Below, one piece after another: positions 44,171-56,257 of a stretch of 64,000 nucleotides of DNA. Made by a program: the position numbers and the translations under genes. Source of the DNA: Cytospora piceicola (Eukaryota > Ascomycota > Sordariomycetes > Diaporthales > Cytosporaceae); the NCBI GenBank assembly GCA_023375675.1, contig JALQBC010000015.1:62001-126000 (forward strand). Direction: 5' to 3'. Under the pieces are notes generated by a model. That model saw only the letters and a program-made list of their open reading frames with translations. It made no database searches and was not told where the DNA came from. Each line of letters opens with the position of its first letter. Positions within the stretch are counted from its first letter, which is position 1.

Positions 44171-45872
44171 ATGTCGACGGCCACCCGGATTGACTCGGCC
44201 ACCGAATTCGAGCCCAACATCCACCACAATGATATTCACGAGGCAGAAAAGCTCGGTGTTGACGTGGAGGAAGTCGTGATCACACGTGTCTCTGAAGAGG
44301 ATCTGATGCAAATATCTAGGGACTGCCTGGACGTCCATTCCAGGACTGGCTTCCGCCTCACGCTGATCGTGCTCGTCATGGGTTTTAATATGGCTGGGTA
44401 AGTCGCTTGATAGAGAAACAATACGGACAATCACTGAAACATGTCCCAGCTACGGTGTCGATTGGGGTGTTATCGGTAGCATCAACTCTTACGACACTTT
44501 CCACGACTACTTCGGCTTTCCAAATTCAGGGGTCATCCTGGGTACCATAAACGGGCTGATGACAATCGGAACGTTCGTCGGTGCTCCTTTTCTCGGACTG
44601 GGAGATGTCATTGGCCGAAGGGGCATCAACTTCACAGGCAACTTGATAGTCGTCATCGCCGCCCTCGTCCAAGGTTTGGCACCGAACCTACCTGCTCTCA
44701 TGATCGGCCGGTTCCTTCTCGGTTTTGGCTCATCGATGGCGTCAGCCCCGCAGTATATGGCCGAGATTGCCCCTGTCCATCTCCGCGGTCGTCTGGTTGG
44801 ATTCTTCGGTACTTGGTTCCAATTCGGCTCGATCGTAATGATAGGAGCTATGACCGGCTTCACGAAGTGGAACAGCGACTACCAGTGGAGAGTCCCGCTC
44901 ATTCTGGAAGCTCTATTCCCCTTTCTTGTGTGCGTTACCATATATTGGTGGTGCCCCGAGTCTCCCCGCTACCTCCTCCTCAGGGGTCGTCACGAGGAAG
45001 CCCGTCGCGTCATTGCAAGGCACATGACAACCCACGACGACATCGACGCGCCCATTGTGCCTCTCATCATGCAGCAGATAGAAGAGTCCATCGAGTCCTC
45101 CAAGGCGGGTGTCCGATCGTCTTACGACTATCGAGTCTTCTTCACCAAGGCCGTTGGCTACCGCACCTTCGTGCTCATCCTCTACTCCATCTTTCAGCAG
45201 TGGAACGGAGGTGCAATAATCAGCTATTACCTGTCGCCTGCGCTCGACACCATCGGCATCACCAAATCGATCGACCAGCTTGCCATCAACCTCGGCTCTA
45301 CATGTGTTTACTTCGTGTTCGAGTTCGTCGGGTCTTTCCTGGTGGACATGTTCCGAAGGCGAACGCTTATCTTTGCGGGTCTGATCACCTTTATCCTCAC
45401 ACAGACCGCCGTCACCATCACCTCCTGGCAGTACACACTCAGCGGGTCCCACGCAACCGCCGTCCTCACTGTAGTATGGGTCTTCATATACCAAGTGTGC
45501 TCAGCATCCCTCATTGCAACGATGCATAACCTGTACCCTGTCGAGGTTCTTTCCCTTCCGCTGCGTGCCAAGGGTATGGGTTTCTACAATATGGTTCAGG
45601 GAGCGGCCGGTGTGGTACAAAGCTATGGCATCAGTGTGGGGATACAGAGGGTTGGGTACAAGATATGGGTCGTGTACATTGTGTACAACACGCTGCAGCT
45701 CATAGCTGCATACTTTGTCTTCCCTGAGACAAGCAAGTTGAGCCTGGAGGAGATCGACACCATATTCGAGACGCCGGGCTCCAATCCAGTCAAGCTGAGC
45801 TTGAAGATTGAGAAGGCGAGGAAGGAGAGGGCGAGGGTGGACAGAGAGGAAGCTGCTAGTGTTGGCGCTTGA
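44171..45872 (+). CDS. MFS sugar transporter (HXT/LAC12-like)
   Basis: 549-residue plasma-membrane sugar:H+ symporter of the major facilitator superfamily, from exons 44171-44397 and 44450-45872 with a 52-bp intron (GTAAGT donor, TCCCAG acceptor). Twelve hydrophobic segments are present. Family signatures include GRFLLGFGSSM between helices 4 and 5, the PESPRYLLLRGRHEEARRV motif after helix 6, and the closing PETSKLSLEEID. The soluble N-terminus is about 65 residues and acidic. The closest resemblance is to fungal lactose and hexose permeases (the segment TKWNSDYQWRVPLILEALFP), so it may carry a disaccharide or oligosaccharide. The divergent GH95 gene suggests a fucose- or galactose-containing substrate; this is inference. 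Confidence 0.94.
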
Positions 45873-46670
45873 GACTCCATGGCTGTGGGCCGGGACGTAA
45901 ATTACCTAGGTAGCAATTGATTAGCATAATTTGAAGAATGGTCTTGGTATATCTAAGGTCCCTTGTGCTTCAGAACATTTGAAACAGTAGCATCAGCAAA
46001 TAACCCAAACCAGGCTCTCTTCGCTGTGGTGACTGAGGAACACGAATTGGAACACTGCAGCTTTCACTCTCATATCTTTAGTCTTTCAATCATGTATCCA
46101 TTGCCAGACAGGCTCATATGCTTCTGATGGTTTCAAGATGTGGCACAATCAAAGCTGACAAACATGTGGGAAGTCGTGATGGTAGCTAAAGGAATACGTG
46201 ACTCTTTTGGAATGCCCAGGTGGCAGCCTCTGGGGTCCCTTCTTGGTGCTGCCTACCTAGCTACCTACCTTACCTACTTAAGTAAGTAGGTATGCAGGGT
46301 CATGATACTGGAAGTGTTGATAGACATGTTTGGTCTGATACTTCTCTTGCATACTTGAATACTACTTGGAGATTTGTTGTCTGTGACAAGGAAAGTGACA
46401 TTGACACAGGCAGCTGTAAGATTCCTGCATAGTAAAAGGAGCTATGCGCTCGTGACTTAGTGAGGTGGCAAGCATTGACAAACGTCAGGAAACAGATAAA
46501 GCCACATACACTATGTACAAGTGCTCCCAGTGGCATTGGAAGTTTATGTAACAAAATATGCCATTTCGAGACCTGCTTGTGTCTAACTTGCTGTCATGAA
46601 CCAGCTACATAGTCATGACAAAGCCCTTTGTGTTCTCACTGTCCCACTCGAATCCTGCCTTGCTGTTTCC
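45873..46670. other. Intergenic between convergent genes
   Basis: No gene. It contains a cluster of CCTACC/ACTTAAGT motifs at about 46247-46291 similar to those at 35751-35815, and a single ACCTAGGT at about 45905. Confidence 0.5.
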
Positions 46671-48548
46671 CTAACGCTTCCCGGTATCCTGGGCAGGATT
46701 GGTGATACTGGTAGACTCATTACAGTTGGTTCTGGCACGCTTCCTGGGAGGAGTTTCTGGATTGTCTGTGGCCTTCTCCTGGGTACTATCCTCGAGTTCT
46801 AGGCCTGTAGTACTGGGTCCTGCGATGCTGGTGTCATGATCGCCGGAGTGCGGATTCTGTACAGACTTATCTTGCTGAACAGCCTTGCACTTGAGAACAC
46901 CGCGAGCAAGCTCCAAACTCTTAGCACTAAAGCCGATTTCTGGGTTCTGCTCATAGTCTCTCAGGATCTTCAGGGCAAGTTCAGATAGATGCTTCCAGGT
47001 CATCTCCGCCGGCTCGACCGTTCCAGCTGCTCCGTTGGGGGATCCCACCATAGGCACCATGGCGTCGTCTGCGATATCCGGTTGGGAGGCGTTGTTGAGT
47101 TCGTCGGCATCGCGAGTGGGCTTCCTACGCATCCCTCCATAGCACCACTCATTCTCTGGGTCTGGGGGCGCACATGAGATCCACACGTAATCGGTCGGCT
47201 CCTCATGTATTTGGATCATAGGGCCTGGCCCGCTTCCTACCTCCCACAGCACTGTTGAGTCAAAAGTCAGTATCTGGATACATGAGAGAAGAAATTACGG
47301 GGCATGATCCAACAATACAGACATTGTCGCCCCCGGGCCGAACATGACTCAAGACTCGGTGAAATACCAAGGAAGCGGGGGGGGGGGGGGTATTCACTTA
47401 CTGAGCTGAATGATGCGAGGTTGCTCAAGGCTTACACCCCAATGGTACAGGCAACGCACTGCTTCGGGGAAGTTTGGAGGGAACCGACTGTCCATGTTCC
47501 TCCGGTTCTCATAATGCCATTCATCATGCTTGACCAGAGTTTCATCATGTATATCAGACCACAGCTCTTCAAAGTCTGGTCCTTTGAAAACATTCTGTGA
47601 AGTAATGCTCTTCATAATGGCCAGGGTAACGCCGGTTAGGAAGCCTTCCTCCTCTATGTCATCAGTGTCGTGGCCGCTGGCGAAAGTCTGATAGTACAGA
47701 TCCTGGAACAACTTTCGTGGAAAATAGACCTTGTAAGGACCTCTGTCAACTGGGGAAGACGTCACGAAAGAGTATGAGACGTTTCCAGAGACACGGCGGG
47801 TCTCGTAATGCTGAAGAATAGCAGTGTTGACGGTAGGATTGTTGATCGAACAGTTGTTGGCGACAGGATTGGTGGCGACAGGTGCGTTCAAGTCGGATAC
47901 AAATCGCTGAGCCTGACGAACGTCTTGAATGTAGGCCACCGGCTGAACGACAATGGGACTGCCAAATTGATTGATGAGACTGAGTCGATGCCTCATGGCG
48001 GAGCGTATTATGGCATTGAGACGGTGGAAAGTATGTACAATACCAGCATCATGATGATGTGGATGATTGTTATCTGCATGGAATAAAGCATTCATGGTGT
48101 TGAAATCGTATTCCATGTAAGGATTGTCCAAGGCGTACTTGATGACAATGAAGGCAACAACCTCCTCGGTGATCAAAAGGGTTCCGTTCGTGTCCTTGAT
48201 AAGAGAATTGCTGTATTTGCTTCGAAGGTGGGACAGGATGAGACCCAATGCCTGGGAATCAAGGACTGGAAGATTATCCCTGAATCGAAGCTCAGGCAGT
48301 GTATTCAGATAGCACTCCAGGATCCTACCGACATTCAAATTTATGGGAGGCCAGTTCGTGCCCACCTTGGGGGTTTCATCCAGACTGAGAGCTCCAAGGG
48401 CGCGACCGATCCTGACATGCTGGGCTGTAAGCTGATTCTCGCCCCTGAAGAAGACAAAATCAGGACAGATTATAGCAGGAAAGTGCAGGACCTGCTCGAG
48501 CTGGTGCAAGACCGCTTCCTGAATAGGGACGTGGGCCTGGCTCGACAT
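46671..48548 (-). CDS. Unrecognised 575-residue protein with C-terminal nuclear-localisation-like motif
   Basis: Two exons, 47402-48548 and 46671-47251, joined across a 150-bp intron (GTAAGT donor, CTCAACAG acceptor) that contains a run of 14 G. The frame closes exactly. Residues 1-390 are globular, with a leucine-rich helical start (VLHQLEQVLHFPAIICPDFVFF), a histidine-rich loop (NNHPHHHDAG) and no membrane segment. The C-terminal third begins LWEVGSGPGPMIQIHEEPT, includes WCYGGMRRKPT, then becomes Ser/Thr/Glu-rich and ends near a basic PPRKRAR motif suggestive of nuclear import. I recognise no family and propose no function. The start at 48548 was chosen because the 50 upstream codons are unlike coding sequence. 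It is divergent from a kinase-like gene across 1.8 kb. Confidence 0.75.
47377..47390. repeat. Homopolymer G tract (14 G) inside an intron
   Basis: Fourteen consecutive G on the plus strand (C in the transcript), a few bases downstream of the splice donor of the 46671-48548 gene. Confidence 0.9.
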
Positions 48549-50356
48549 ATTAGGAGTGCTTGGTCTGTTAGCTTTGAGGTGTTGGCTTAATACGTGTGGT
48601 GTGCGAACATCATTATAGGTGGAAAATCGACACGCGTTACGCGTCAGGTAGGAGATAGGATAGTGAAGGCGCACGGGTGCACATGTGGATTGCGACACGT
48701 ACCAATGGAGTCTGGCTCTGTCTTGAGATTTGTGATGAAAATCATAACCTTCAAAGATAGAAGAACATTTGCGATCGCAGTGACTAAAGCACGAAGTAGC
48801 GAAGGCCTGTAGGTGGTAGTTGTCAGTGCTGTCTGAAGTTTGCGGTTTGTTGTCTTGGCTTACAAATGGGTAGAAAGACCCAGTTACCCAGGGGTGGATC
48901 TGTCCTGCGCCTACTGTTGTCTCGCCGGAGCTGTTGCTGGGCTGTATGTGCAGAACCTTTCTGATAGGCAGTTTGAAAGGGCCTGTAGTACTAGCCTACA
49001 GATTAAACCCAAAGCACTGATGAATCTCCAAGGGTTAGGCATGCTGTGATTAGAATATACTTAGTACTTAGGTACCTATGTATATATAGAGTCAGAGATA
49101 GGGATCATATGCCTCGTGGGATATTAGTGCTTTGGGGGTGAGGCACCACCTGAAGCTTTCATCCAGGTAAACTGGCTTTACTACAGGTCTCACTGACGGG
49201 TGGGATCCAGGTACTTATCTATAGTATCACATTACTACGCTGGAACTGTCTACTTACATGACCGCGTGGCAAGCATCTAGTTTGCTTTAAAATGCCAGTC
49301 AATTTTATCACAACTTGCCTGCCTCAATCAGGTGGCCATTACTGTCGCCGTGGTTGTTGACATCTGGATTCCTCTTCCTGGAGGGTCGGTGATATTAGTT
49401 ATTTTAAGGTTGGACAGGAGATCACGTTGTATATGAAATATAAACATGAGCAGAACCCTCGATATGGCACAGACCCAAATATAGCAGCTCCAGCATAGAT
49501 AGAGTCCTCGCCTGTATATCCTGTGCATTGGTTGCTGGTAATAGGTATGTCAGGTAGAAATATGTTGATTAGTTGGTCCACTTCATGGACCGACTTGGGA
49601 TTAACAAGGCTAAAAGATTCTTGAGTGGAGATATCTGCTCGAGTGTATATCGGCAAAATTGATAATCTGTCACTTGTGCTCATGCTTGCTCAGTGGATTA
49701 TCTGAGTGACCTTTGGAGAAGGTTCTCTTTCTAATTACCCAAATAGATTCTGGACATAACGGTCAAATAATGGGTACATTGATAATGGCGAAAAATCGAA
49801 GTACACAGCTCTTCAATCTCCCCAAAAAAATGGGGATTTACTTTGGTTGTTAAGGCCACTCGGTGCCGTGATGGAAATTGTCGTTAAACGCAAGCTCCCT
49901 TCTTATAAAACCAGAACATCCCTGCCAATGCAAACAAATGAATCTCAGCCTTATTTCTTGTCAACAAACCACCCATATTACGCTCGATAGTATCGATGAT
50001 GACTATTTGTGACTTCGAGATCCCTACCAAGCGATAGACGCCATACCTCAATACTGCGGTTGAATGTTCTTTGTGATACTTGGCATCAAAGAACCTAGAG
50101 ACCTTGCTCGACTTGACAAAGGCCGCAATTCGACGTAGTCAACCGTTCTCCGGCTCCGGATTCTCGGTCAAGGATGCAGCGTCTGGAATTCAATTTTTTA
50201 TTTTACGAAACCGGAAAGCTCCAATCTATCCGGCTTTGTAGCAGCGTTTTTGCGTGTGCCATTACCACACCTTTATAATACAAGGCATGCGTAGGAAAGG
50301 CGTGAAGAGTAGATCAAAGTAGTACCAACCCAAGGAATTCAGTCGTACTATATAAA
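48549..50356. promoter_or_regulatory. Divergent interval, 1.8 kb
   Basis: Upstream region of both the unknown 575-residue gene and the kinase-like gene. It is AT-rich in its right half, with no supported gene. Direct sequence shows ACTTAGGTACCTA at about 49063-49079 and a possible TATAAA-like element, TACTATATAAAATG, immediately before 50357. Confidence 0.45.
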
Positions 50357-51854
50357 ATGTCGACTAGTAATATATACAGTCAGCTTGGGCTGATCATACC
50401 GCACAAGACTGATGCTGTGCAAGAGTGGTCCGTTCCGGGGGCGACTTTCCACTCCCAGGGCTTCCTTCATGTCAACAACCCTCGATACAACCTCCAAGTC
50501 GTGCAGTCCAACACTAAGAAGGAGCTTTTCATCATTAAGCTCCTCCGAACAGCTGTCGACCCGGACGATTCCGATGGGTTCAAGTACGAACTTCCACCAG
50601 AGGTCCGCGTCTCTATCGCACCCCAAGCTTTGGTACAACTTCCCCCGGCAGATTACTTCCCGAACATTGTTATGTGGCAGAAGTGGAATGATACACAATG
50701 GGCATTATATATGCAGTAAGCTACCAGTCAACATAAGTCGTTGTTCTATTGGTGCTGTGGGTGGTTGCAAATAAATCAAAGCGGATCATTTCTGACGCTT
50801 ATGCAGATTCTACAATGGTGGTACCCTTCAGGACGTGATTAATGAATACTACACACGAGGTGATGCTATTCCAGAGCACTTTATCTGGCATGTCATAGAG
50901 CGAATAGGCGAGGCATTGGTCTATTTGCATCTGGGTCGGCCACACGGGACATCAGGGCCTGGTGCATCCTCTGCAGTACCTGGCTGGCGACCAGTTTATC
51001 ATCGCGATATCAGCGAATCAAACATTTACCTACACTATCCGCAGGCAGGGCGCTCGCAGATACTGAAGGCAAGACATAAGGCCTTCCCCCAGATTGTATT
51101 GGGTGATTTCGGGGAGTCAGCCATCCAGGGAGATGATCCTGCTCAACTACAGCTTGGAATCTTCCCAGCCTCCACAATCAGTCCGAATCTGAAGGAGTGG
51201 ACGGATGTCCATCAGCTCGGGTGTGTCCTTCGGCGGCTTTGTATGGCACATATCCCTCAAGACACCAAAGAAGAAGATGACGATGACGGCGACGATGATG
51301 ACGATGATGACCACGACGAGCATACAGAAGGAGATCCAACGGACGAAAGCGACAGCGAAGAAGAATTCGACACGTGGGCTTTACATCGTCCAGAAAGTCA
51401 TACGCTTCAGTTCTGCAATACGTTCTTTGGCGGTCAAATTTACTCCAATGCGCTTATCAATCTGCTTGAAGTTTTCGAAAGACCAAATATGAACACTTTC
51501 GCAGTTACCAATGAGTCACATCTTGTGCCATCAATAGCATGGGTCGCAGGGACCTTGCTCCCACAGGCAAGGAGCCAGCTGCAACAGTGCAGAGAGCCGG
51601 CAGTGCCAACCATCGCCTATTTCCAAAGCCTAGATATATCATGGACGAAGCCAGAGACATTGACTCCTTTTGCCGTTATTCCGGGCTCGGAGGAGAGCAT
51701 GAGAGGTCTGAAGCGCGTTCGAGAGGATGCGTTCGCAACTGGCGAGTTCGACCGCCCTCGCCCCATGATCCAGAGGTTGGAGATGGCCCCGCCGACTTTG
51801 AACAAAACTGAAGGTGGACATGATGTTCCAGCAGATTTGTGGGAAAACCTGTAA
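50357..51854 (+). CDS. Fungal protein-kinase-like protein
   Basis: 468 residues from exons 50357-50715 and 50807-51854 (91-bp intron, GTAAGC donor, TATGCAG acceptor). The kinase fold is recognisable: a candidate ATP-lysine, Lys61, in LFIIKLLR; an FYNGGTLQDVI segment like the hinge/alpha-D region; the catalytic loop HRDISESN (His185, Arg186, Asp187, Asn192); and DFGES with Asp220-Gly222. A glycine-rich loop is not clear, and the usual Lys two residues after HRD (HRDLKxxN) is replaced by Ser, so activity is uncertain. A low-complexity Asp/Glu run follows at about 268-305, encoded by GAC/GAT repeats, inside what would be the C-lobe. The C-terminal tail carries no known domain. It belongs to fungus-specific divergent kinases of unknown substrate. 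Confidence 0.82.
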
Positions 51855-51971
51855 ACTATGGCGTAATGGTCTTCTTGACTTCAAGCTGTGTAAAGTCGGG
51901 GGAATATTGCAGGTGTTCTAGTTGGAAAATCAATTTTATATATCGATATGAATTTGTCTGAAGCTACATGC

Positions 51972-53963
51972 TCAGCTACTCAGAACTTTCTCGGACATTG
52001 TTTTCATCCTTTCTGGCCTATCCTTTATATCATTACCCGATAATTCAGTCAACCACCGCCTTTGCGTTACAGTCAGCCACCAGAAGTAGATGACAACAAT
52101 ACATGGTACAATGAGAGACCACCTTAAAGAAACAATCGCAATGATCGCCGCAAAGAACGTGGCGGGCATAAAGGTCACAGTCATAACAGCAACATGATTT
52201 AAGTTCGACGACTCCTGGCCACCCCAGCCCGAAAAGTCCGAGGCAGACGCCATGGACTCTCTGTACGCCTCAGCCTGTTCGCCCGACAGCAGTGCAGATA
52301 TCTAACGCGCTCTCGCAGTCAGTCCCATTCCCCCTGGGAGAGGATGGCAAGCCGAGACTTGGAGACAGTGCAAGCAACATACCAACCCATTCAGCCTCTC
52401 CGTACGGGCCTTCAGGTCAAGCATGGACTCCTCCAGCGAGGCCATATGCCTCTCGACCGCCGGTATCGCCTCATTGATACTCTCCATTGCCCAGTGATAC
52501 CGATCCAGGAAATCAGGTGCCACGACATCAGCAATCACTGTCTCGTGCTCCCGCGCAATGTCATCTAGCACCTCCCTAGCCATCTTGAGTTGCCGCAGCT
52601 TGCGGGAGACACTGTCTGTGATTTCCCCGGATGCTTGAGCCCATGCAATCAGCCTTCCGTTGTTGGAAGGCCTAGGCGTTGCAGGGGAGACATTGACGAA
52701 GCTCTGTTGTGTCGATATAGGAACCGTGTAAGCAGAAGATTGTCGTGATACAGCTTGGATACTCGGTCGCGCTGTTATCGTCTGGTTTCTTTGATCCACC
52801 TCTTCCTCGTTTCCCTTTGTATCATACCCGATCCTGCTCTCAATCTCCTTCACCTGTGGTATATCGATTGCGCTCACTTGGTCATCGAAAGCATGAATCA
52901 TATGCAGGCATGAAACGAAGCTCAGAAGATGTGGCGCGTATATGTAGCTCTTGTACATCCTCAACATTTCGCGGAAGCCCAACCAAGCGTTACTTGTTCC
53001 GATCGTCCCTTTGCCTCCCTTTGCAGACTTCCTACCCGTAGAGACAGTACGCTGATTTGATTCATTGCCGCGGTCCTTTGGAAACTGTGGACGTTTTCGA
53101 TCGATGAACAGCCCTCTGGTCTCGAGTGTGCGCCGACGAAATGTCCAGACAAGCGCGTACTCTGTGGTTCCAAGGAAAAACGTCACAATTCCCTTCGAAG
53201 GGTCGTTGTACTCGTGGAATCCGTCGTATCCACGGGCCAAGAAGTACAGAGCTCCATGGTCTGCATCCATTGTATCGACGTAGAGTTGGAGAAATGCCTC
53301 GCGGGAGATGGCGAGAGTATTCGTGTCTGAATCCGGATCCCCATCGGTAATGGCGTACGGGATGCATATCAGCTTCACGGACGCAGCAGCCTCGACTTCC
53401 TCTTGCCCTTTGCTTGCAGATCTTTCACTTAATCTTCCAGGTGATGTCGCCGAGGTTGCTGTTGTAATCGTCGTGTTCACCGTCTTGCTGCTCTGCAGAC
53501 TGACACTTCTTGAGTGGCCTGTTGCGCTCGTTATGGAACTGCTGGGGACCCCCCCTGAGGACTTTCCTTTCCCTATCTCCGATGCTGGACTCTTCGGTGA
53601 TTTATGTACGCTTATGGAAGCTACGGGCTCCACTGGCCTTTTCTTCATAAAAGCGACTAGGTCATCTTCATACACCACCCACTCGTTGAAGCTGACGCGC
53701 CTTTCACCAGCATCCTTCGTCCTGACGACCGCTCCATCAATCGCACCGTCGTGTTTTCCGTTAGCAGCATCAGCCTCAGATCCCAGCTGGATATTCTGCA
53801 CTTTGTCGGTGGACTGCCGCTTTGATGCTGTAGTAGAGCCGGAAGACTGTGGTGATCCAAACGCGCCGATCTCAATGACGCTATACCGATGGGATCCCTC
53901 GCTGGCTCGGAACCTTTGGTGCTTGTCGAATGTCGACTGAGCGATGATTTTCAGACCTTCCAT
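51972..53963 (-). CDS. CorA-like fungal membrane protein
   Basis: 636 residues from exon 1 52383-53963 and exon 2 51972-52301, with an 81-bp phase-0 intron (GTATGT donor, GCGTTAG acceptor). The soluble part has a Ser/Thr-rich insertion at about 110-190 and a long helical stretch near its end (SVSRKLRQLKMAREVLDDIA, then ERHMASLEESMLDLKARTERL), the pre-membrane stalk typical of CorA relatives. Exon 2 adds MTVTFMPATFFAAIIAIVSL and a second hydrophobic run IVPCIVVIYFWW, matching the two terminal helices of fungal CorA-like proteins but without the GMN loop. The 5' end is uncertain. An in-frame stop lies upstream of the ATG at 53963, but an acceptor-like CATACAG 8 bp before it and open upstream frames (53951-54290) suggest one more exon may exist. 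Magnesium transport is not demonstrated for this subgroup. Confidence 0.75.
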
Positions 53964-55126
53964 CTTCGAACTGTATGGACTAGACCAGGCCAGTTAAGAT
54001 ATATGTACAAATGTGGATCCTGCAGGCCGAGAACAAACATATACTGGCAGACTGGGTAGCCGTGTGGAGTTCTCGATAGCTGACGGGTGGAGACGCAGCT
54101 GGAGTCCAGACGTCGGATGAGGTGGGATATGTGGCCTGGGGGATAGAGGTGGCGAAACACCACATGCGTCGATGCGGCGATAATGGGCGTTCAATGACGG
54201 CCTCTCAGACTCACCGTCATCATGCGCTAGGCTGCCTTTGCTTTGTTGGGTCTCACAGGCTGCGGGGTTCCTGGTAAAGGAGGGTGACATCCTGGTATGA
54301 TTTGCTCAAGGTGGGATGGCAGTGTGCGGTCCGATCATGCCCTTGCAGCTTTAACTGTCTTTGACTTGTAAAATACCACCCAGGTGTCATGATGAGTACG
54401 CACTTAAGTAAGACACACTCGACGCAGTTGAGGATACGTGGTGGTATGTTTCTGGTGTATTGACAACTGTCTCATCGCAGTCTCGCGCACTATCAACCTG
54501 GGAAATCAGGCCTTAATTAAGGGGAGGGGGTCGGCTATTTCCAGCTCAAGCTCACCTCAAATAGCACACTACCATTGTAGGATCTCAAGTGGCACCGAAT
54601 TGGCAAGATATATGTGCCGTAGAACTCGCATAATTTCCCACCAGGCGCAGTAGACAATGCGAGCCTGCTCAAGTACACTAGGTAGTTATTCGTCGCGGGT
54701 GTTATGATATGTGACACGATGTATCAGACGTCTGGTGAGCTGCAAACGGCATAGACGTCGATTTGGCCCCTGCTCTGGGGAGAAAAACTATATATGTTAT
54801 GACTGACCCTAGAACACAAAAGCCGAGTCTCTGCGAGAATGCTGGCAATTGAAGTTTAGGAGCACGTATCTCTGCCCATTTGAACTTCCGTCTAACGTTG
54901 AAGGATGGCAAATGGTGTTCAGAGAATTACTTGATTGCTTAAAAGACACTCACGTACAATTAGGGTATATTTGATGGCAAACTGGAGGCTCATCAGCACA
55001 AAGTTATAACATTGAAAGACAACAGGTATTATCAGATGTTTTGCTTGACGTAACTTCGTATAAATATGGGGATACCTTGACTTTGCCCTTCTGACCGCTG
55101 AGGGCATACCAAGTCACTTTAACTAT
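53964..55126. other. Intergenic
   Basis: Upstream of the CorA-like gene and downstream of the monooxygenase. It may contain a missed 5' exon of the CorA-like gene around 53980-54290 (the minus frame includes DPHLYIYLNWPGLV). Otherwise nothing is recognisable. Confidence 0.45.
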
Positions 55127-56257
55127 TTACTCTGTGGAGGTACCATTAGTTCCAGTGAGTCCTCTCTTTTCGAACCCCTCCCTGACCCTTGGCAGGATGT
55201 ATCGTCCATAGTCAATGGAGTCGTTAAGGTTGTCATAACCACGAATAGAGATTAAGCTTGCACCAAGGTCGACATAATCCAGAAGCGCCTCAGACACGGT
55301 CTCATACGACCCAACCAGAGCCGTCGATGCTCCTCGGGCGTTCGTCGCCGTGACGGTAGGATACCACAGACAACGGTCCTGCACCTCACCACGGGCGGCA
55401 ATCTCCAGCAGCCGCTGAGACCCAACGTTTTGCGGTGGGGCAGTAGAAGTCGCCCACTTGCCCAGACCTGCACTCTTTTCGCGGAGAGCCTTTAGGGCGT
55501 CCAGTGTCTTGTACGCCTTGGCCCACGCGAGGTCTTCTGTCTCGGCAACGATCGGCCGGAAGGTGACCCAGATCCTTGGCCTGTCGTCCTTTGCGCGACC
55601 AGCCTTGTCCGCCTCGGCGTAGATCTTGTCGATCTGCTCCTTCGTCTCCTTCAGAGGCTCACCCCACAGGCCGAAGATGTCGGCCAGCGAGCCGCCGATA
55701 CGGTACGCCTCGGGCGATGAGCCGCCGACAGAGACCTTGATGGCGCGAGCTCCACCGATGGGCTGGATCCGGTTGGCAAAGTCCTTGAACTGGTAGTACT
55801 TGCCCTCCCAGTCGAACGGCGCCGGGGACTCCCATGCGCGCCGGAGGATCTTGATGTACTCCTCGAGACGTCCGTACCGGGAGTCCTTGTCCAGGTAGTC
55901 ACCCTCACGGGCCTGCTCGGCGTCACTGCCTCCTGCGATGAAGTGGACGACTACACGGCCTTTGCCGAGTTGGTTGAGCGTGGCGAGCATCTTGGCCGCA
56001 ACTGTGGGGTACATAGTGTTAGGACGGAGGGCGATGACGATGGTGACCTTTTTGGTAGCAGCAAGGATGGTGGCGCCGATGGTGAATGGGTCGAAGCCAC
56101 CCGAATCGTAAGGGATAAGTGTGTAGTTGAAATCATATTGATCTAGACCGCGGGCGTACAGCTTGATGAAGTCTGGGTCCGCTGCCGCTCCAGGAATCGG
56201 GTTGAGTTCCGTGGAGGCATTGGGAAAGGTCATGGAAATAAATTCAGCAGCAGCCAT
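55127..56257 (-). CDS. Luciferase-like FMN-dependent monooxygenase (SsuD/alkanesulfonate type)
   Basis: 376-residue TIM-barrel flavin monooxygenase of the bacterial-luciferase superfamily, closest in layout to SsuD, which uses FMNH2 and oxygen to release sulfite from alkanesulfonates. Visible family blocks are FDPFTIGATILAATKKVTIVIALRPNT, the strand VVVHFIAGGSDAEQAREGD, the YLDKDSRYGRLEEYIKILRRAW segment, KVSVGGSSPEAYRIGG and GTALVGSYE-type ASTALVGSYETVSEALLDYVDLG. The protein is intronless. The start at 56257 (MAAAEFISM) was preferred over an ATG 12 codons earlier. No targeting signal is seen. A separate flavin reductase, which such enzymes need, is not encoded in the window. Substrate is unknown; organosulfur, nitrilotriacetate-like or other small molecules are possible. 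Confidence 0.88.
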   Translation of the reverse strand: MAAAEFISMTFPNASTELNPIPGAAADPDFIKLYARGLDQYDFNYTLIPYDSGGFDPFTIGATILAATKKVTIVIALRPNTMYPTVAAKMLATLNQLGKGRVVVHFIAGGSDAEQAREGDYLDKDSRYGRLEEYIKILRRAWESPAPFDWEGKYYQFKDFANRIQPIGGARAIKVSVGGSSPEAYRIGGSLADIFGLWGEPLKETKEQIDKIYAEADKAGRAKDDRPRIWVTFRPIVAETEDLAWAKAYKTLDALKALREKSAGLGKWATSTAPPQNVGSQRLLEIAARGEVQDRCLWYPTVTATNARGASTALVGSYETVSEALLDYVDLGASLISIRGYDNLNDSIDYGRYILPRVREGFEKRGLTGTNGTSTE

